DNA of 64,000 bases. Origin: UBA8949 sp942493365 (GTDB lineage: Bacteria > Bacillota > Clostridia > Saccharofermentanales > UBA5734). Within the stretch, counting starts at the first letter, position 1; every line of letters starts with the position of its first letter. Below are positions 52,607 through 61,172 of this stretch, piece after piece. Below the pieces are notes generated by a model, which ran no database searches, was not told where the DNA came from, and saw only the letters and a list, made by a program, of their open reading frames with translations. The position numbers and the translations under genes are program-made. The stretch is from the NCBI GenBank assembly GCA_942493365.1, contig OW818697.1, positions 1,550,001 to 1,614,000 of the forward strand. Direction: 5' to 3'.

Positions 52607-53137
52607 TCAGCTGCTTGGCAGTGTATCCGATGGCATGGTTGTCGCCGATGGATCGATTGTCGTTGAACTCGTTGTCGGTGCGGTTGTATTCCCGCCTAAA
52701 ATGTCTGTGAGCTCATTAACGCCGAGGATCCTTTTCCATTCATCGATGTTCTTGATGGGGTTATAAAGCGTAAACAGGATAATCACCAGTAAAACGATCA
52801 CGATCGTCAAAATAACACGCCGAAGCAAACGTTGCTGATGTTCGGATTTACGTTTGCGATTGATCTTGGCAACGGTTGTATACCCCTTCAATCGATAAAC
52901 CCGTTCGCTTCCAAAGCGGTGTATCTTCAATTTGGATGATTTTTTCATCACAGCTGATCCAGACGTGCGAATGGTTGTTTGTTCTGCAACACCGGTGGCG
53001 CCAGCAGGTTTGGTCATCAGTTTACGCAACTTTTCTGGAACCTTTTTTACAGCTTCATAACATTTATTCCATATTTTTTTAAGGAATTGTCCTGTTTGGA
53101 GCAATATACCCTTGCATGTTTGTGTGAATTTACTCAT
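52607..53137 (-). CDS. Unknown single-pass membrane protein divergent from lexA
   Basis: I do not recognise this protein. 176 residues: a Lys/Arg-rich N-terminal ~105 residues (KKIWNKCYEAVKKVPEKLRK; RFGSERVYRLKGYTTV; NRKRKSEHQQRLLRR), one membrane segment at about 107-125 (VILTIVIVLLVIILFTLY), then a ~50-residue tail ending in a Thr/Ser/Pro-rich stretch. Charge bias predicts the N-terminus inside and the tail outside. GAAAGGA precedes ATG 53137; a minus-strand TATAAT lies at 53201-53196. It occupies the place of yneA, the SOS division inhibitor, beside lexA in Bacillus, but has no LysM domain. Confidence 0.6.
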   Translation of the reverse strand: MSKFTQTCKGILLQTGQFLKKIWNKCYEAVKKVPEKLRKLMTKPAGATGVAEQTTIRTSGSAVMKKSSKLKIHRFGSERVYRLKGYTTVAKINRKRKSEHQQRLLRRVILTIVIVLLVIILFTLYNPIKNIDEWKRILGVNELTDILGGNTTAPTTSSTTIDPSATTMPSDTLPSS

Positions 53138-53258
53138 GATGCGTGCGATATCCTTTCGTTTGCCGAAACTATCCTTCTATTATCAGTCCATAGTGATTAT
53201 AGCTTAAACTGCACAAAATATCATCACCTTTATTACAGAATTGTCTCTTGGCGATATC

Positions 53259-53297
53259 GAACAAAAGTTTGACAATTGATTCGCTATTTGTTAAGAT
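53259..53297 (+). promoter_or_regulatory. lexA promoter with SOS box
   Basis: GAACAAAAGTTT (53259-53270) is a one-mismatch LexA box overlapping TTGACA (53269-53274); 17-base spacer; TAAGAT (53292-53297). Fits autorepression of lexA. Rest of the 53138-53331 gap holds the minus-strand promoter of the divergent gene and nothing else I can identify. Confidence 0.85.
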
Positions 53298-53331
53298 TAT
53301 ATTAGTAAGATCGTCCGGAGGTGTCAAATTA

Positions 53332-53961
53332 ATGTCAACTTACCAGTTTACACGTTCGAATGTTGATGACACTGTCAATAAAATTTATGATTATATCGTC
53401 AATTATATCCACGAAGAAGGCTATCCGCCTGCTGTTCGTGATATTTGCGCTGGTGTTGGTATTCGTTCCACTTCAACCATTCATGGCCATCTCAAACGGT
53501 TGCAGGATTCGGGCCGTATTGATTACTCGACGGGCAAACGCCGGGCGATCACGGTTCCGGAAATCGAAAGTGAGAGGGTCGTTTATTTACCGGTCATTGG
53601 ACAGGTCACCGCCGGTGTTCCGATCATGGCAACTGAAAATATTGAGCGAGTTCTCTCCTTCCCGGCTGATATATTTTCAGACAAGGGCGATGTTTTTGCT
53701 TTAAGAGTCCGTGGCGACAGCATGATTGGCGCCGCGATCCTTGACGGCGACTACGTGATAGTCCGCCGTCAAAGCGCCGCAAACCTGGGTGACATTATCG
53801 TTGCGCTCATCGAAGATGAGGCAACCGTCAAAACGTTGGCCAATATCGATGGGAAAATCGTTTTGCGTCCGGAAAACCCCGCCTTCAGCCCCATCCCCTT
53901 CGACCGAGCTGACTGCAGTGTATTAGGCAAAGTCTGTGGCGTATTCCGAGTAGCCCTTTAA
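53332..53961 (+). CDS. lexA: LexA repressor
   Basis: SOS repressor that self-cleaves when RecA filaments form. 209 residues from ATG 53332 with CCGGAGG; upstream in-frame codons lie before the promoter and are not used. N-terminal winged helix: VNYIHEEGYPPAVRDICAGV and GIRSTSTIHGHLKRLQDSGR. Cleavage site Ala-Gly in GQVTAGVPIMA; catalytic Ser in RGDSMIGAAILDGDYV; Lys in EATVKTLANID. The last 39 bases are overlapped by hfq on the other strand. Confidence 0.97.
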   Translation: MSTYQFTRSNVDDTVNKIYDYIVNYIHEEGYPPAVRDICAGVGIRSTSTIHGHLKRLQDSGRIDYSTGKRRAITVPEIESERVVYLPVIGQVTAGVPIMATENIERVLSFPADIFSDKGDVFALRVRGDSMIGAAILDGDYVIVRRQSAANLGDIIVALIEDEATVKTLANIDGKIVLRPENPAFSPIPFDRADCSVLGKVCGVFRVAL

Positions 53962-54252
53962 CATATCATTTCGATAGGATTCGTTAAAGATGTAGTTAAC
54001 CTGTTGCTGTGGATTGACTGCTACGATCGCACTTTTATAGATTAAATGCTGACGTCCTTCTTCTTCCAAAATTATCGACAAGGTGTCAAATCCAATGATT
54101 TGGCCACTTTTGACGCTTTGGTCGACCAGTTGAATGGTAACTTGAATTTTTTCGCGCCGGCAATGATTCAAAAACACATCCTGCAGTTTCATATCACGGT
54201 TTGATTGGTCGCGAATCGTTCTGCCATTACCCATGTTCGCGTTAAATGTCAT
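53923..54252 (-). CDS. hfq: RNA chaperone Hfq
   Basis: Hexameric Sm-like protein matching small RNAs to mRNAs. 109 residues, longer than Bacillus Hfq, with extensions at both ends. Sm1: MKLQDVFLNHCRREKIQVTI then QLVDQSVKSGQIIGFDTLSI; Sm2: YKSAIVAVNP (family YKHAI). AGGAGG sits 9 bases before ATG 54252; Met-7 is an alternative. TGAATT-N7-AATTCA (54267-54285) abuts the ribosome site. End gene of the miaB-mutS-mutL-miaA cluster; its 3' end lies antisense to lexA. Confidence 0.93.
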   Translation of the reverse strand: MTFNANMGNGRTIRDQSNRDMKLQDVFLNHCRREKIQVTIQLVDQSVKSGQIIGFDTLSIILEEEGRQHLIYKSAIVAVNPQQQVNYIFNESYRNDMLKGYSEYATDFA

Positions 54253-54331
54253 GATGATTTACCTCCTGAATTTATGATGAATTCAGAATAACGGCAAATC
54301 ACTTGACAAACAATCTGATATATCCGAAATT

Positions 54332-55282
54332 TTAACGATTATTTTGGATTATTTTTGCGTTTTCTTCAGGTGTTTGATTCATTAACCAGGTCAGGCCTGG
54401 CAATTTGCGAAACCAGGTCATTTGACGCTTGGCATAGCGGCGGGTGGCCTGCTGGATGTTGGCGATGGCCTCTTCCCTTGACACCTGACCGTTGAGAAAT
54501 GGCAACATTTCTTTGTAGCCGATAGCCTGCAAACAGTTGCTGTCAGGCGATAATCGGGTAATCAAGGACCTTACTTCCTGCTCAAGCCCCTGGCTGACCA
54601 TTTCAAGCACCCGATGGTTGATGCGTTCATACAGCAAAAGTCGATCATGCCCGAGTCCATAGACTTCAAAACAAAAATCCGGCTCTAGTTGACGTGATTT
54701 TTCGTTTTGATACGCCAGCGTATGTCCAGTCTGCAAATTGATCTCTAGCGCTCGGACAATTCGCTTTTGATCACCCGGCGCCAGACGCGTGGCGCTGTCG
54801 GGGTCAAGTTGCCTGAGCTTTTCAATAAGGACCTCTATGCCTTTTGCTTGTGCTTCTTGATTCAACCTCTCGCGCAATTCAAGATCGGTTGGTACGGCGC
54901 TGAAGGTCAGTCCTTCGATTATGGCACTGAGATATTGGCCTGTGCCGCCGCAAAGAACCGGCCAGCAGCCTCGATTGTAGATGTCTTGAATCGCTGTGGT
55001 CGCATCAATTTTGTAATCAGCGACACTGTAACGTTCGCCAGGCTCACGTATGTCCAGCAAATGATGCCGGACCAGGTGCTGTTCCGCTGGCGTTGCTTTG
55101 GCGGTGCCAATGTCCATGCCGCGGTAAATCTGCATCGAATCTGCCGAGACAATCTCCCCATCCAGAGCTTGGCAGATTAAAAGCGCGGTGCTGGTTTTAC
55201 CGCTGGCCGTTGGCCCTGTTACCACGATAACGGGTTTGTCGGTCCGATAATGTTCGCGTTCTCTACTCATTATGGTGGTCAC
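54332..55282 (-). CDS. miaA: tRNA dimethylallyltransferase MiaA
   Basis: Adds an isopentenyl group to A37, the substrate that MiaB then methylthiolates. 316 residues. P-loop VVTGPTASGKTSTALLICQ, DSMQIYRGMDIGTAKAT, HHLLDIREPGERYSVADY, and LCGGTGQYLSAIIEG are intact; the C-terminal RYAKRQMTWFRKLPG is conserved. GTG 55282 overlaps the mutL stop by 4 bases; ATG 55270 is possible. miaB is four genes upstream in the same cluster. Confidence 0.95.
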   Translation of the reverse strand: MTTIMSREREHYRTDKPVIVVTGPTASGKTSTALLICQALDGEIVSADSMQIYRGMDIGTAKATPAEQHLVRHHLLDIREPGERYSVADYKIDATTAIQDIYNRGCWPVLCGGTGQYLSAIIEGLTFSAVPTDLELRERLNQEAQAKGIEVLIEKLRQLDPDSATRLAPGDQKRIVRALEINLQTGHTLAYQNEKSRQLEPDFCFEVYGLGHDRLLLYERINHRVLEMVSQGLEQEVRSLITRLSPDSNCLQAIGYKEMLPFLNGQVSREEAIANIQQATRRYAKRQMTWFRKLPGLTWLMNQTPEENAKIIQNNR

Positions 55283-57075
55283 ACAATCCGTTTAAAGCGT
55301 TTTTCGAGTTCGTAACGCGTCATGCGGACCACGACCGGGCGTCCGTGCGGGCATTGATAGGGATTTTCGAGCTTGCGCAGATCGGTCAGCAACTGTTCAA
55401 TTTCGACCGGGTGCAGGACATCGTGAGCCTTGACTGCGGCCTTGCAGGCCATGCTGAAGTACAAGTCAGCGATCTTGTCTTCATTATCCGGCAATTCGGT
55501 CATCAGGGTTTCCAACGCGAGGCGGAAGGCTTGCTCAGGCTGCAAAGCATGGCGGCCAACGTCGGGCAGACTGCGCAGCGCAATGGATGCCGCGCCAAAC
55601 AGATCAAACTCAAAACCGATCTGGCGCAGCAACTCGGTTGATTGCTGGAGAAACTGGATTTCGCGGCGGCTGACCTCAAGGACCAACGGAACCAAAAGAG
55701 ACTGCGCTGCAATGACCGATCGATTCTGAACAGCTTGTTTGTGTTTGCTGATCAACGCTTCAAAGAGGATCTTTTCATGCGCGGCATGCTGATCAATTAG
55801 CAGCAGTTCCTGATCGAGTTCCAGTAAGATGTAGGTGTCAAATAGCTGCCCAATCAGGCGTGCGCGCTCAAGATCGTTCATTTTGACGAGTGGATGGACC
55901 TCGGTGTTTTCTATCTGGGCGCTGGTGTTTTGGGGCGGTGCGGATGCGGTAGATATTGACAAGGTTTGTTCGAAAGGAACGGACTGCTCGCGAAGCGGCA
56001 AACCAGCAAGCGGCCGGATCTCGATGGTTTTGTCGATCGCTTCCGCTTGGTCCGGTTTTGCTTCCGGTTCCAGAGCAACAATGCCTGCGCCCTCATTTAA
56101 AGTCGATTTCAGGGCGTGATAAACCAGTCGGAAGACCTCTTGATCATTCCAGAAACGAACTTCCATTTTCTGGGGATGAACGTTAACGTCAACCAATTGC
56201 GGCGGCACCTCGATGAAAAGAACAGCAAAGGCGTACTTCCCTTTCATGAGAAAGGTTTGGCAAGCATCGTCCAGAGCCGCCGAGATGGCCTTGGAACGTA
56301 CCAGACGACCATTGACAAAAAAGCTTTGCTGAGCCCGGCTGTTGCGGGCGATGTCCGGCCGTCCCACCAGTCCGCTGATCTTCAGCGGGGGGTGTTCGCC
56401 CGCGACCGGCAGGCAAGCGGTCGCAATCTGTTTGCCGTAAACCGCATAGACGCAGCTGGTGAGGTCGTTGTTGCCGGGCGTGTGCAGGACTTCCTGTTGA
56501 TTGCTGACCAGACGAAAGGATACGTCCGAGCGGGCCAGCGCCAATCGTTCGATGACATCGGTGACGGCGCCGGCTTCGGTCACATCTTTGCGCAAAAACT
56601 TAAAGCGCGCCGGCACGTTGAAAAACAAATTTTCCACCGAAATCGCTGTGCCGGCCGGGCCGCCGTAAAGGCCGCTGTCCAGCATCTCGCCACCGTTGAT
56701 TTGGATCCAGACCCCTTCTTCGTCGCCGGTCTGACGGGTCTCCAGGCGCACCTTGGCGACCGAGGCGATGCTGGCCAGCGCTTCCCCGCGAAAACCCATG
56801 GTGGCAATGCTGTCCAGGTCTTCAATTTGCCGGATTTTGCTGGTGGCATGGCGGGCAAAGGCCAGCATGGCATCATCCCGATTCATGCCGCCGCCGTTGT
56901 CCGACACGCGAATCAAAGCGATCCCACCCAGCCGAATTTCGATTGAAATAACGGAAGCTCCAGCGTCCAGAGCGTTTTCAACCAGTTCTTTGACCACCGA
57001 GGCCGGCCGCTCGACCACTTCGCCGGCAGCAATGCTGTTGGCCGTTTGCTGGTCCAGCACATGTATCAGATTCAT
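55279..57075 (-). CDS. mutL: DNA mismatch repair protein MutL
   Basis: Links MutS to strand removal. 598 residues. GHKL ATPase: IAAGEVVERPASVVKELVEN, DNGGGM, and TMGFRGEALASIASV. The C-terminal domain carries DQHAAHEKILFE, the DQHA(x)2E(x)4E nuclease motif, plus ACKAAVKAHD and CPHGRPV, so this MutL should nick DNA itself, as in bacteria lacking MutH. Overlaps both neighbours by 4 bases. Confidence 0.96.
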   Translation of the reverse strand: MNLIHVLDQQTANSIAAGEVVERPASVVKELVENALDAGASVISIEIRLGGIALIRVSDNGGGMNRDDAMLAFARHATSKIRQIEDLDSIATMGFRGEALASIASVAKVRLETRQTGDEEGVWIQINGGEMLDSGLYGGPAGTAISVENLFFNVPARFKFLRKDVTEAGAVTDVIERLALARSDVSFRLVSNQQEVLHTPGNNDLTSCVYAVYGKQIATACLPVAGEHPPLKISGLVGRPDIARNSRAQQSFFVNGRLVRSKAISAALDDACQTFLMKGKYAFAVLFIEVPPQLVDVNVHPQKMEVRFWNDQEVFRLVYHALKSTLNEGAGIVALEPEAKPDQAEAIDKTIEIRPLAGLPLREQSVPFEQTLSISTASAPPQNTSAQIENTEVHPLVKMNDLERARLIGQLFDTYILLELDQELLLIDQHAAHEKILFEALISKHKQAVQNRSVIAAQSLLVPLVLEVSRREIQFLQQSTELLRQIGFEFDLFGAASIALRSLPDVGRHALQPEQAFRLALETLMTELPDNEDKIADLYFSMACKAAVKAHDVLHPVEIEQLLTDLRKLENPYQCPHGRPVVVRMTRYELEKRFKRIV

Positions 57076-59711
57076 CCGGTAGTCCTCCCCGTTTTGTTGG
57101 CCTTTTGCTGCAGGTCATGCAGAATGTTCAGCGCGTCCAGCGGTGTCAGCAGATGAACGTCCAACGTTTTTAGGCTTTCCAGGATGCCTTCGGTATTTTT
57201 TAGCGCAATGGTCGAGGCGAAAATATCAAGCTGCCCATCCATTGGCCGGGCATTTTTCCGGATGGTCAGTTTTTGCCGACCGTTGTTCTCGCTTTCCAAC
57301 TGGATTAAAATTTCACGGGCGCGATTGACGACGGCTTCGGGCACGCCAGCCAAGCGGGCCACTTCGATGCCATAACTGTCGTCCGATCCGCCCCGCATGA
57401 TGCGATGCAGAAAAATGACCTCGCCATTTTCTTCGCTGACTTCAACATGGCTGTTGAAAACGCCCGGCAAAACGGACTCCAGATCAACCAATTCATGATA
57501 ATGTGTCGCAAACAGGGTCCGACTGCCGAGATTCTGGCGGTCCACAATGTATTCAATAACCGACCAGGCGATCGACAGGCCATCGTAAGTGCTGGTGCCG
57601 CGGCCAATTTCATCGAGGATCAGCAGGCTGCGCGGCGTGGCATGACGCAGGATCTGGGCGACTTCATTCATCTCAACCATGAAAGTTGATTGGCCGGATG
57701 CCAGGTCATCCGAAGCACCGACACGCGTAAATATGCGGTCGACCAGACCGATTCGGGCGGCGGTCGCGGGGACAAAACTGCCGGTTTGGGCCAGCAGGAC
57801 GATTTGGGCGGATTGGCGCATGTAGGTTGACTTACCGGCCATGTTGGGGCCGGTTAATATCATGACGCGTTCCTTTTCCATGTCCATCGTCAGGTCATTG
57901 GGCACAAAGCGACCCGGCCCGAGGACCTTCTCCACAACGGGATGCCTTCCCTGCGTGATCTGAAGGCAATCCGACAGATCGACCTGCGGCCGGCAGTAGT
58001 TTTCGCGTTCGGCCAATTCGGCCAAACCAGCCAAAACATCCAGCGTTGCCAGGGCTACAGCCGTGCGCTGCAGGTTTGGGATCTGGGTGGCCACCTGTTC
58101 ACGAAGGGCGCAGAAAAGATCATATTCCATGGCGATGGATTTTTGTTCAGCGCCGAGGATGGTGTCTTCCATCTCTTTGAGCTCGGGCGTGATGTAACGT
58201 TCGCCGTTGGACAGGGTTTGTTTGCGCATGTAATTGTCCGGCACCTGGGACAAATTGGAGCGGGTCACTTCGATGTAGAAGCCAAAGACCCGGTTGTAGC
58301 CAATTTTCAGGCTGCGGATGCCGGTTCGTTCGCGTTCATCGGCCTCCAGCGCCAGAATCCAATTTTTGCCTTCGGTCGCGGCCAGGCGCAACTTGTCCAG
58401 TTCTGCATTGTAGCCCGCTTTGATCAGATTGCCTTCTTTTAGACCAAGCGCAGGTTCTTCGGCTAGCGCGGCTTCCAACATGGCTCTTAGATCCGGCAAG
58501 GGATCGATTTGCAGGGCTGTTTCGCGCAGCCACGCATCATTGACCGGTTTGAGGATTTGCAAAAGCGGCGGTAATTTGCCGAGCGAATGAGTCAGGGCAT
58601 TGAGATCGCGGGCATTGACGGTCGCCAGCGCGATCTTGCCGGTCAGGCGTTCGAGGTCATACAGGCCGTTCAGGGCTTCCCGAAGTTCTTGGCGAACGAG
58701 AAACTGGTTTTTCAGATCTTCCACTGCGTTCAGACGTTGATCGATATCGTGGACGTTCAGCAGGGGCTGTTCAAGCCAGCGGCGCATGAGACGCCCACCC
58801 ATCGATGTGACCGTCCGATCCACGGCCCACAACAGGCTGCCGCGCCGATTTTTGTCGCGAATGGTCTCGGTGATTTCGAGATTTCGGCGGGCAACCGGGT
58901 CGAGATTCATGAATTCGCTTAGCAGATAAGGCTTGACCGACTTGATATGACCCGGTTGAACCCGCTGCGTTTCGGTCAGATACATAAGCAGCGCGGCGGC
59001 CGCGTGAGCCCACAGCGGTGGCTGTTCCGCGCCCTGAGGCACAACATTTTGCACGGCTTCCGGAGAAAATTCTTGGTCTGGACGTAATGACATCGTTATG
59101 TTGTATCTATCACATATTTGCTGTTTGTTGGCAGATTGCAGGAAGGCTTCATTGCAGATGATCTCCGAAGGGCTGTATCTGGCGATTTCATCCATCAGTT
59201 TGTCTGTTGTTGCGCCAACAATCAGCGCTGTCGCTTCAAATGAGCCGGTTGTCAGGTCGCAGGCCGCCAACCCGAAGTAGCTGCCCAGACTGAAAACAGA
59301 CAAAATGTAGTTGTTGCGGCGCTCGTCAAGCATGCCTGTATCGGTGATGGTGCCTGGGGTAATCACCCGCACGACTTCGCGGCGAACAATACCCTTAGCC
59401 AGCGCCGGATCCTCAACTTGTTCACAGATTGCCACCTTGAACCCGCGACCGACCAAACGGCTGATGTAGTTTTCGGCGGCATGGTACGGGACTCCACACA
59501 TCGGGGCTCGCTCGGTTTGCCCGCAATCGCGTCCGGTGAGCGTCAATTCCAGTTCGCGCGAAGCTGTAACGGCATCCTCGAAAAACATTTCGTAGAAATC
59601 ACCCAGTCGAAAAAACAGAATGCAGTCCGGCCAGCGTTTTTTCTGGTCGATATATTGCTGCATCATCGGCGTGATTCGGTCAGCGTCAAGGTCGTTCAGC
59701 ATCATGCTCAT
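57072..59711 (-). CDS. mutS: DNA mismatch repair protein MutS
   Basis: Mismatch-binding ATPase. 879 residues. Mismatch-contact motif GDFYEMFFEDA near residue 35; Walker A LTGPNMAGKSTYMRQ near 615; Walker B SLLILDEIGRGTSTYDGLSIAW; C-terminal helices intact. ATG 59711 overlaps miaB by 4 bases; Met-3 and Met-4 are nearby alternatives. Works with MutL, encoded next. Confidence 0.97.
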   Translation of the reverse strand: MSMMLNDLDADRITPMMQQYIDQKKRWPDCILFFRLGDFYEMFFEDAVTASRELELTLTGRDCGQTERAPMCGVPYHAAENYISRLVGRGFKVAICEQVEDPALAKGIVRREVVRVITPGTITDTGMLDERRNNYILSVFSLGSYFGLAACDLTTGSFEATALIVGATTDKLMDEIARYSPSEIICNEAFLQSANKQQICDRYNITMSLRPDQEFSPEAVQNVVPQGAEQPPLWAHAAAALLMYLTETQRVQPGHIKSVKPYLLSEFMNLDPVARRNLEITETIRDKNRRGSLLWAVDRTVTSMGGRLMRRWLEQPLLNVHDIDQRLNAVEDLKNQFLVRQELREALNGLYDLERLTGKIALATVNARDLNALTHSLGKLPPLLQILKPVNDAWLRETALQIDPLPDLRAMLEAALAEEPALGLKEGNLIKAGYNAELDKLRLAATEGKNWILALEADERERTGIRSLKIGYNRVFGFYIEVTRSNLSQVPDNYMRKQTLSNGERYITPELKEMEDTILGAEQKSIAMEYDLFCALREQVATQIPNLQRTAVALATLDVLAGLAELAERENYCRPQVDLSDCLQITQGRHPVVEKVLGPGRFVPNDLTMDMEKERVMILTGPNMAGKSTYMRQSAQIVLLAQTGSFVPATAARIGLVDRIFTRVGASDDLASGQSTFMVEMNEVAQILRHATPRSLLILDEIGRGTSTYDGLSIAWSVIEYIVDRQNLGSRTLFATHYHELVDLESVLPGVFNSHVEVSEENGEVIFLHRIMRGGSDDSYGIEVARLAGVPEAVVNRAREILIQLESENNGRQKLTIRKNARPMDGQLDIFASTIALKNTEGILESLKTLDVHLLTPLDALNILHDLQQKANKTGRTTG

Positions 59712-61171
59712 GGCGGCAGCAGCTCCATCTCCCCTTCTATTGAGAAGGTTTTGGCTCGAGTCAGGCGAACCATGGCCAAACGGCCTTCCAGGGCATCCCC
59801 GTTGGGTGAGCCATCCGGCAAACGCAAATCAGCCGGCAGCATGGCGGGATCCGGCACGGTAAAATTGATCAGTTTGCTGCTGGCGGTGCGGCCGGTCAGA
59901 ATGTCGAGCGCCGTTTCGCTGGCGCCTTCTATCAGGATCTCCATAACTTGCCCGACAATTTGCTGATTCGACGCCAGGCTGTGTTGGTTTTGCAGGGCCA
60001 GCAAGCGGCCAAAGCGGTCTTTGACGACTTCAGGCGTTATCTGGTCGGCCATTTCGGCGGCCGGCGTGCCCATCCGTTTCGAATACTGAAAGGTAAAAGC
60101 GCTGTCAAAATGTACCGCTTCCATCATGGCAAGGGTCTCGGCAAAATCCGCTTCAGATTCGCCGGGAAAGCCAACGATCAAATCCGTGGTGATCGACAGC
60201 CCCGGGATCAACAGGCGTGCTTTTCGCACGATCTCCAGGTATTGTTCCCGCGTGTAATGGCGGTTCATCAGCTTGAGAATGCGGTTGCTTCCGGATTGCA
60301 GTGGCAAATGCAGGTGCGGCTCGATCACGGGGTATTTGGCCATCGCGGCCAGCACATCATCCGAAAGATCTTTGGGGTGTGAGGTCATGAAACGGATGCG
60401 CTTAAGTCCGTCAATCTGTGCCGCAGCGGTCAGCAAACCGGCAAAATCGGCGGGCATGTTGTCGGTTGCCTTCAAATCGCGACCGTAGGAGTTGACATTT
60501 TGCCCCAGCAACATGATTTCTTTGAAGCCCTCAGCAGCCAATTGCCGCAGCTCGGTCAGAACAGCGTCAGCGCGACGGCTGCGTTCACGGCCGCGGGTAT
60601 AGGGTACGATGCAGTAGGTGCAGAAATTGTTGCAGCCAAACATAATCGAGCACAAAGCGCGGAATTTCCGGCCGCGATGAACGGGCAGCCCTTCGGTCAC
60701 GGTATCCATCTCGCCGACTTCAAAAAGCCGCCGCTTCTGGATTTGCAGCGTAAAAAGCATTTCCGGCAGCCGATAAACATCCTGCGGGCCAAAGACGAGA
60801 TCGACAAACGGATAGCTTCGTTTGATCTTTTCGACATGCTCGGGCTGTTTCATCATGCAGCCGCAAATCGCGACGATCAGGCCGGGACTTTCGCGATGCA
60901 GACTTTTGATGATGCCCAGATTGCCAAACAAGCGGTCATCGGCATTTTCGCGGACGCTGCAGGTGTTGAGGATGATCAATTCAGCCGATTCAATCGCCGC
61001 CACCGGCAGAAAGCCCATTTGATCAAGCTGACCGGCAATCTGTTCGCTGTCGTTTTCATTGAGCTGACAGCCGTAGGTTTGAATATAATAGCGCCGAGCA
61101 TTGCTGCTTTGGCGGAGCAGATCCAGAAATTCTTTTTGCCGATCCATTTCTTTTTGGTCAATGATTTGCAT
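59708..61171 (-). CDS. miaB: tRNA-2-methylthio-N6-dimethylallyladenosine synthase MiaB
   Basis: Radical-SAM methylthiotransferase on i6A37 of tRNA. 487 residues. Auxiliary-cluster Cys in IQTYGCQLNENDSEQ, NTCSVRENADDR and ICGCMMKQPEH; SAM cluster CNNFCTYC in IMFGCNNFCTYCIVPYTRGR; a TRAM domain ends the protein. GRERSR distinguishes it from RimO at 12543. GGAAGAA precedes the ATG. Starts one base after the transglutaminase stop. Confidence 0.96.
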   Translation of the reverse strand: MQIIDQKEMDRQKEFLDLLRQSSNARRYYIQTYGCQLNENDSEQIAGQLDQMGFLPVAAIESAELIILNTCSVRENADDRLFGNLGIIKSLHRESPGLIVAICGCMMKQPEHVEKIKRSYPFVDLVFGPQDVYRLPEMLFTLQIQKRRLFEVGEMDTVTEGLPVHRGRKFRALCSIMFGCNNFCTYCIVPYTRGRERSRRADAVLTELRQLAAEGFKEIMLLGQNVNSYGRDLKATDNMPADFAGLLTAAAQIDGLKRIRFMTSHPKDLSDDVLAAMAKYPVIEPHLHLPLQSGSNRILKLMNRHYTREQYLEIVRKARLLIPGLSITTDLIVGFPGESEADFAETLAMMEAVHFDSAFTFQYSKRMGTPAAEMADQITPEVVKDRFGRLLALQNQHSLASNQQIVGQVMEILIEGASETALDILTGRTASSKLINFTVPDPAMLPADLRLPDGSPNGDALEGRLAMVRLTRAKTFSIEGEMELLPP

Positions 61172-61172
61172 G

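Noticed and set aside
53248..53331. Upstream start extending LexA by 28 residues
   Set aside because: Located before the SOS box and -10; ATG 53332 follows CCGGAGG.
56116..56946. Plus-strand open frame of about 276 codons inside mutL
   Set aside because: Shadow of mutL; composition and absence of signals argue against it.
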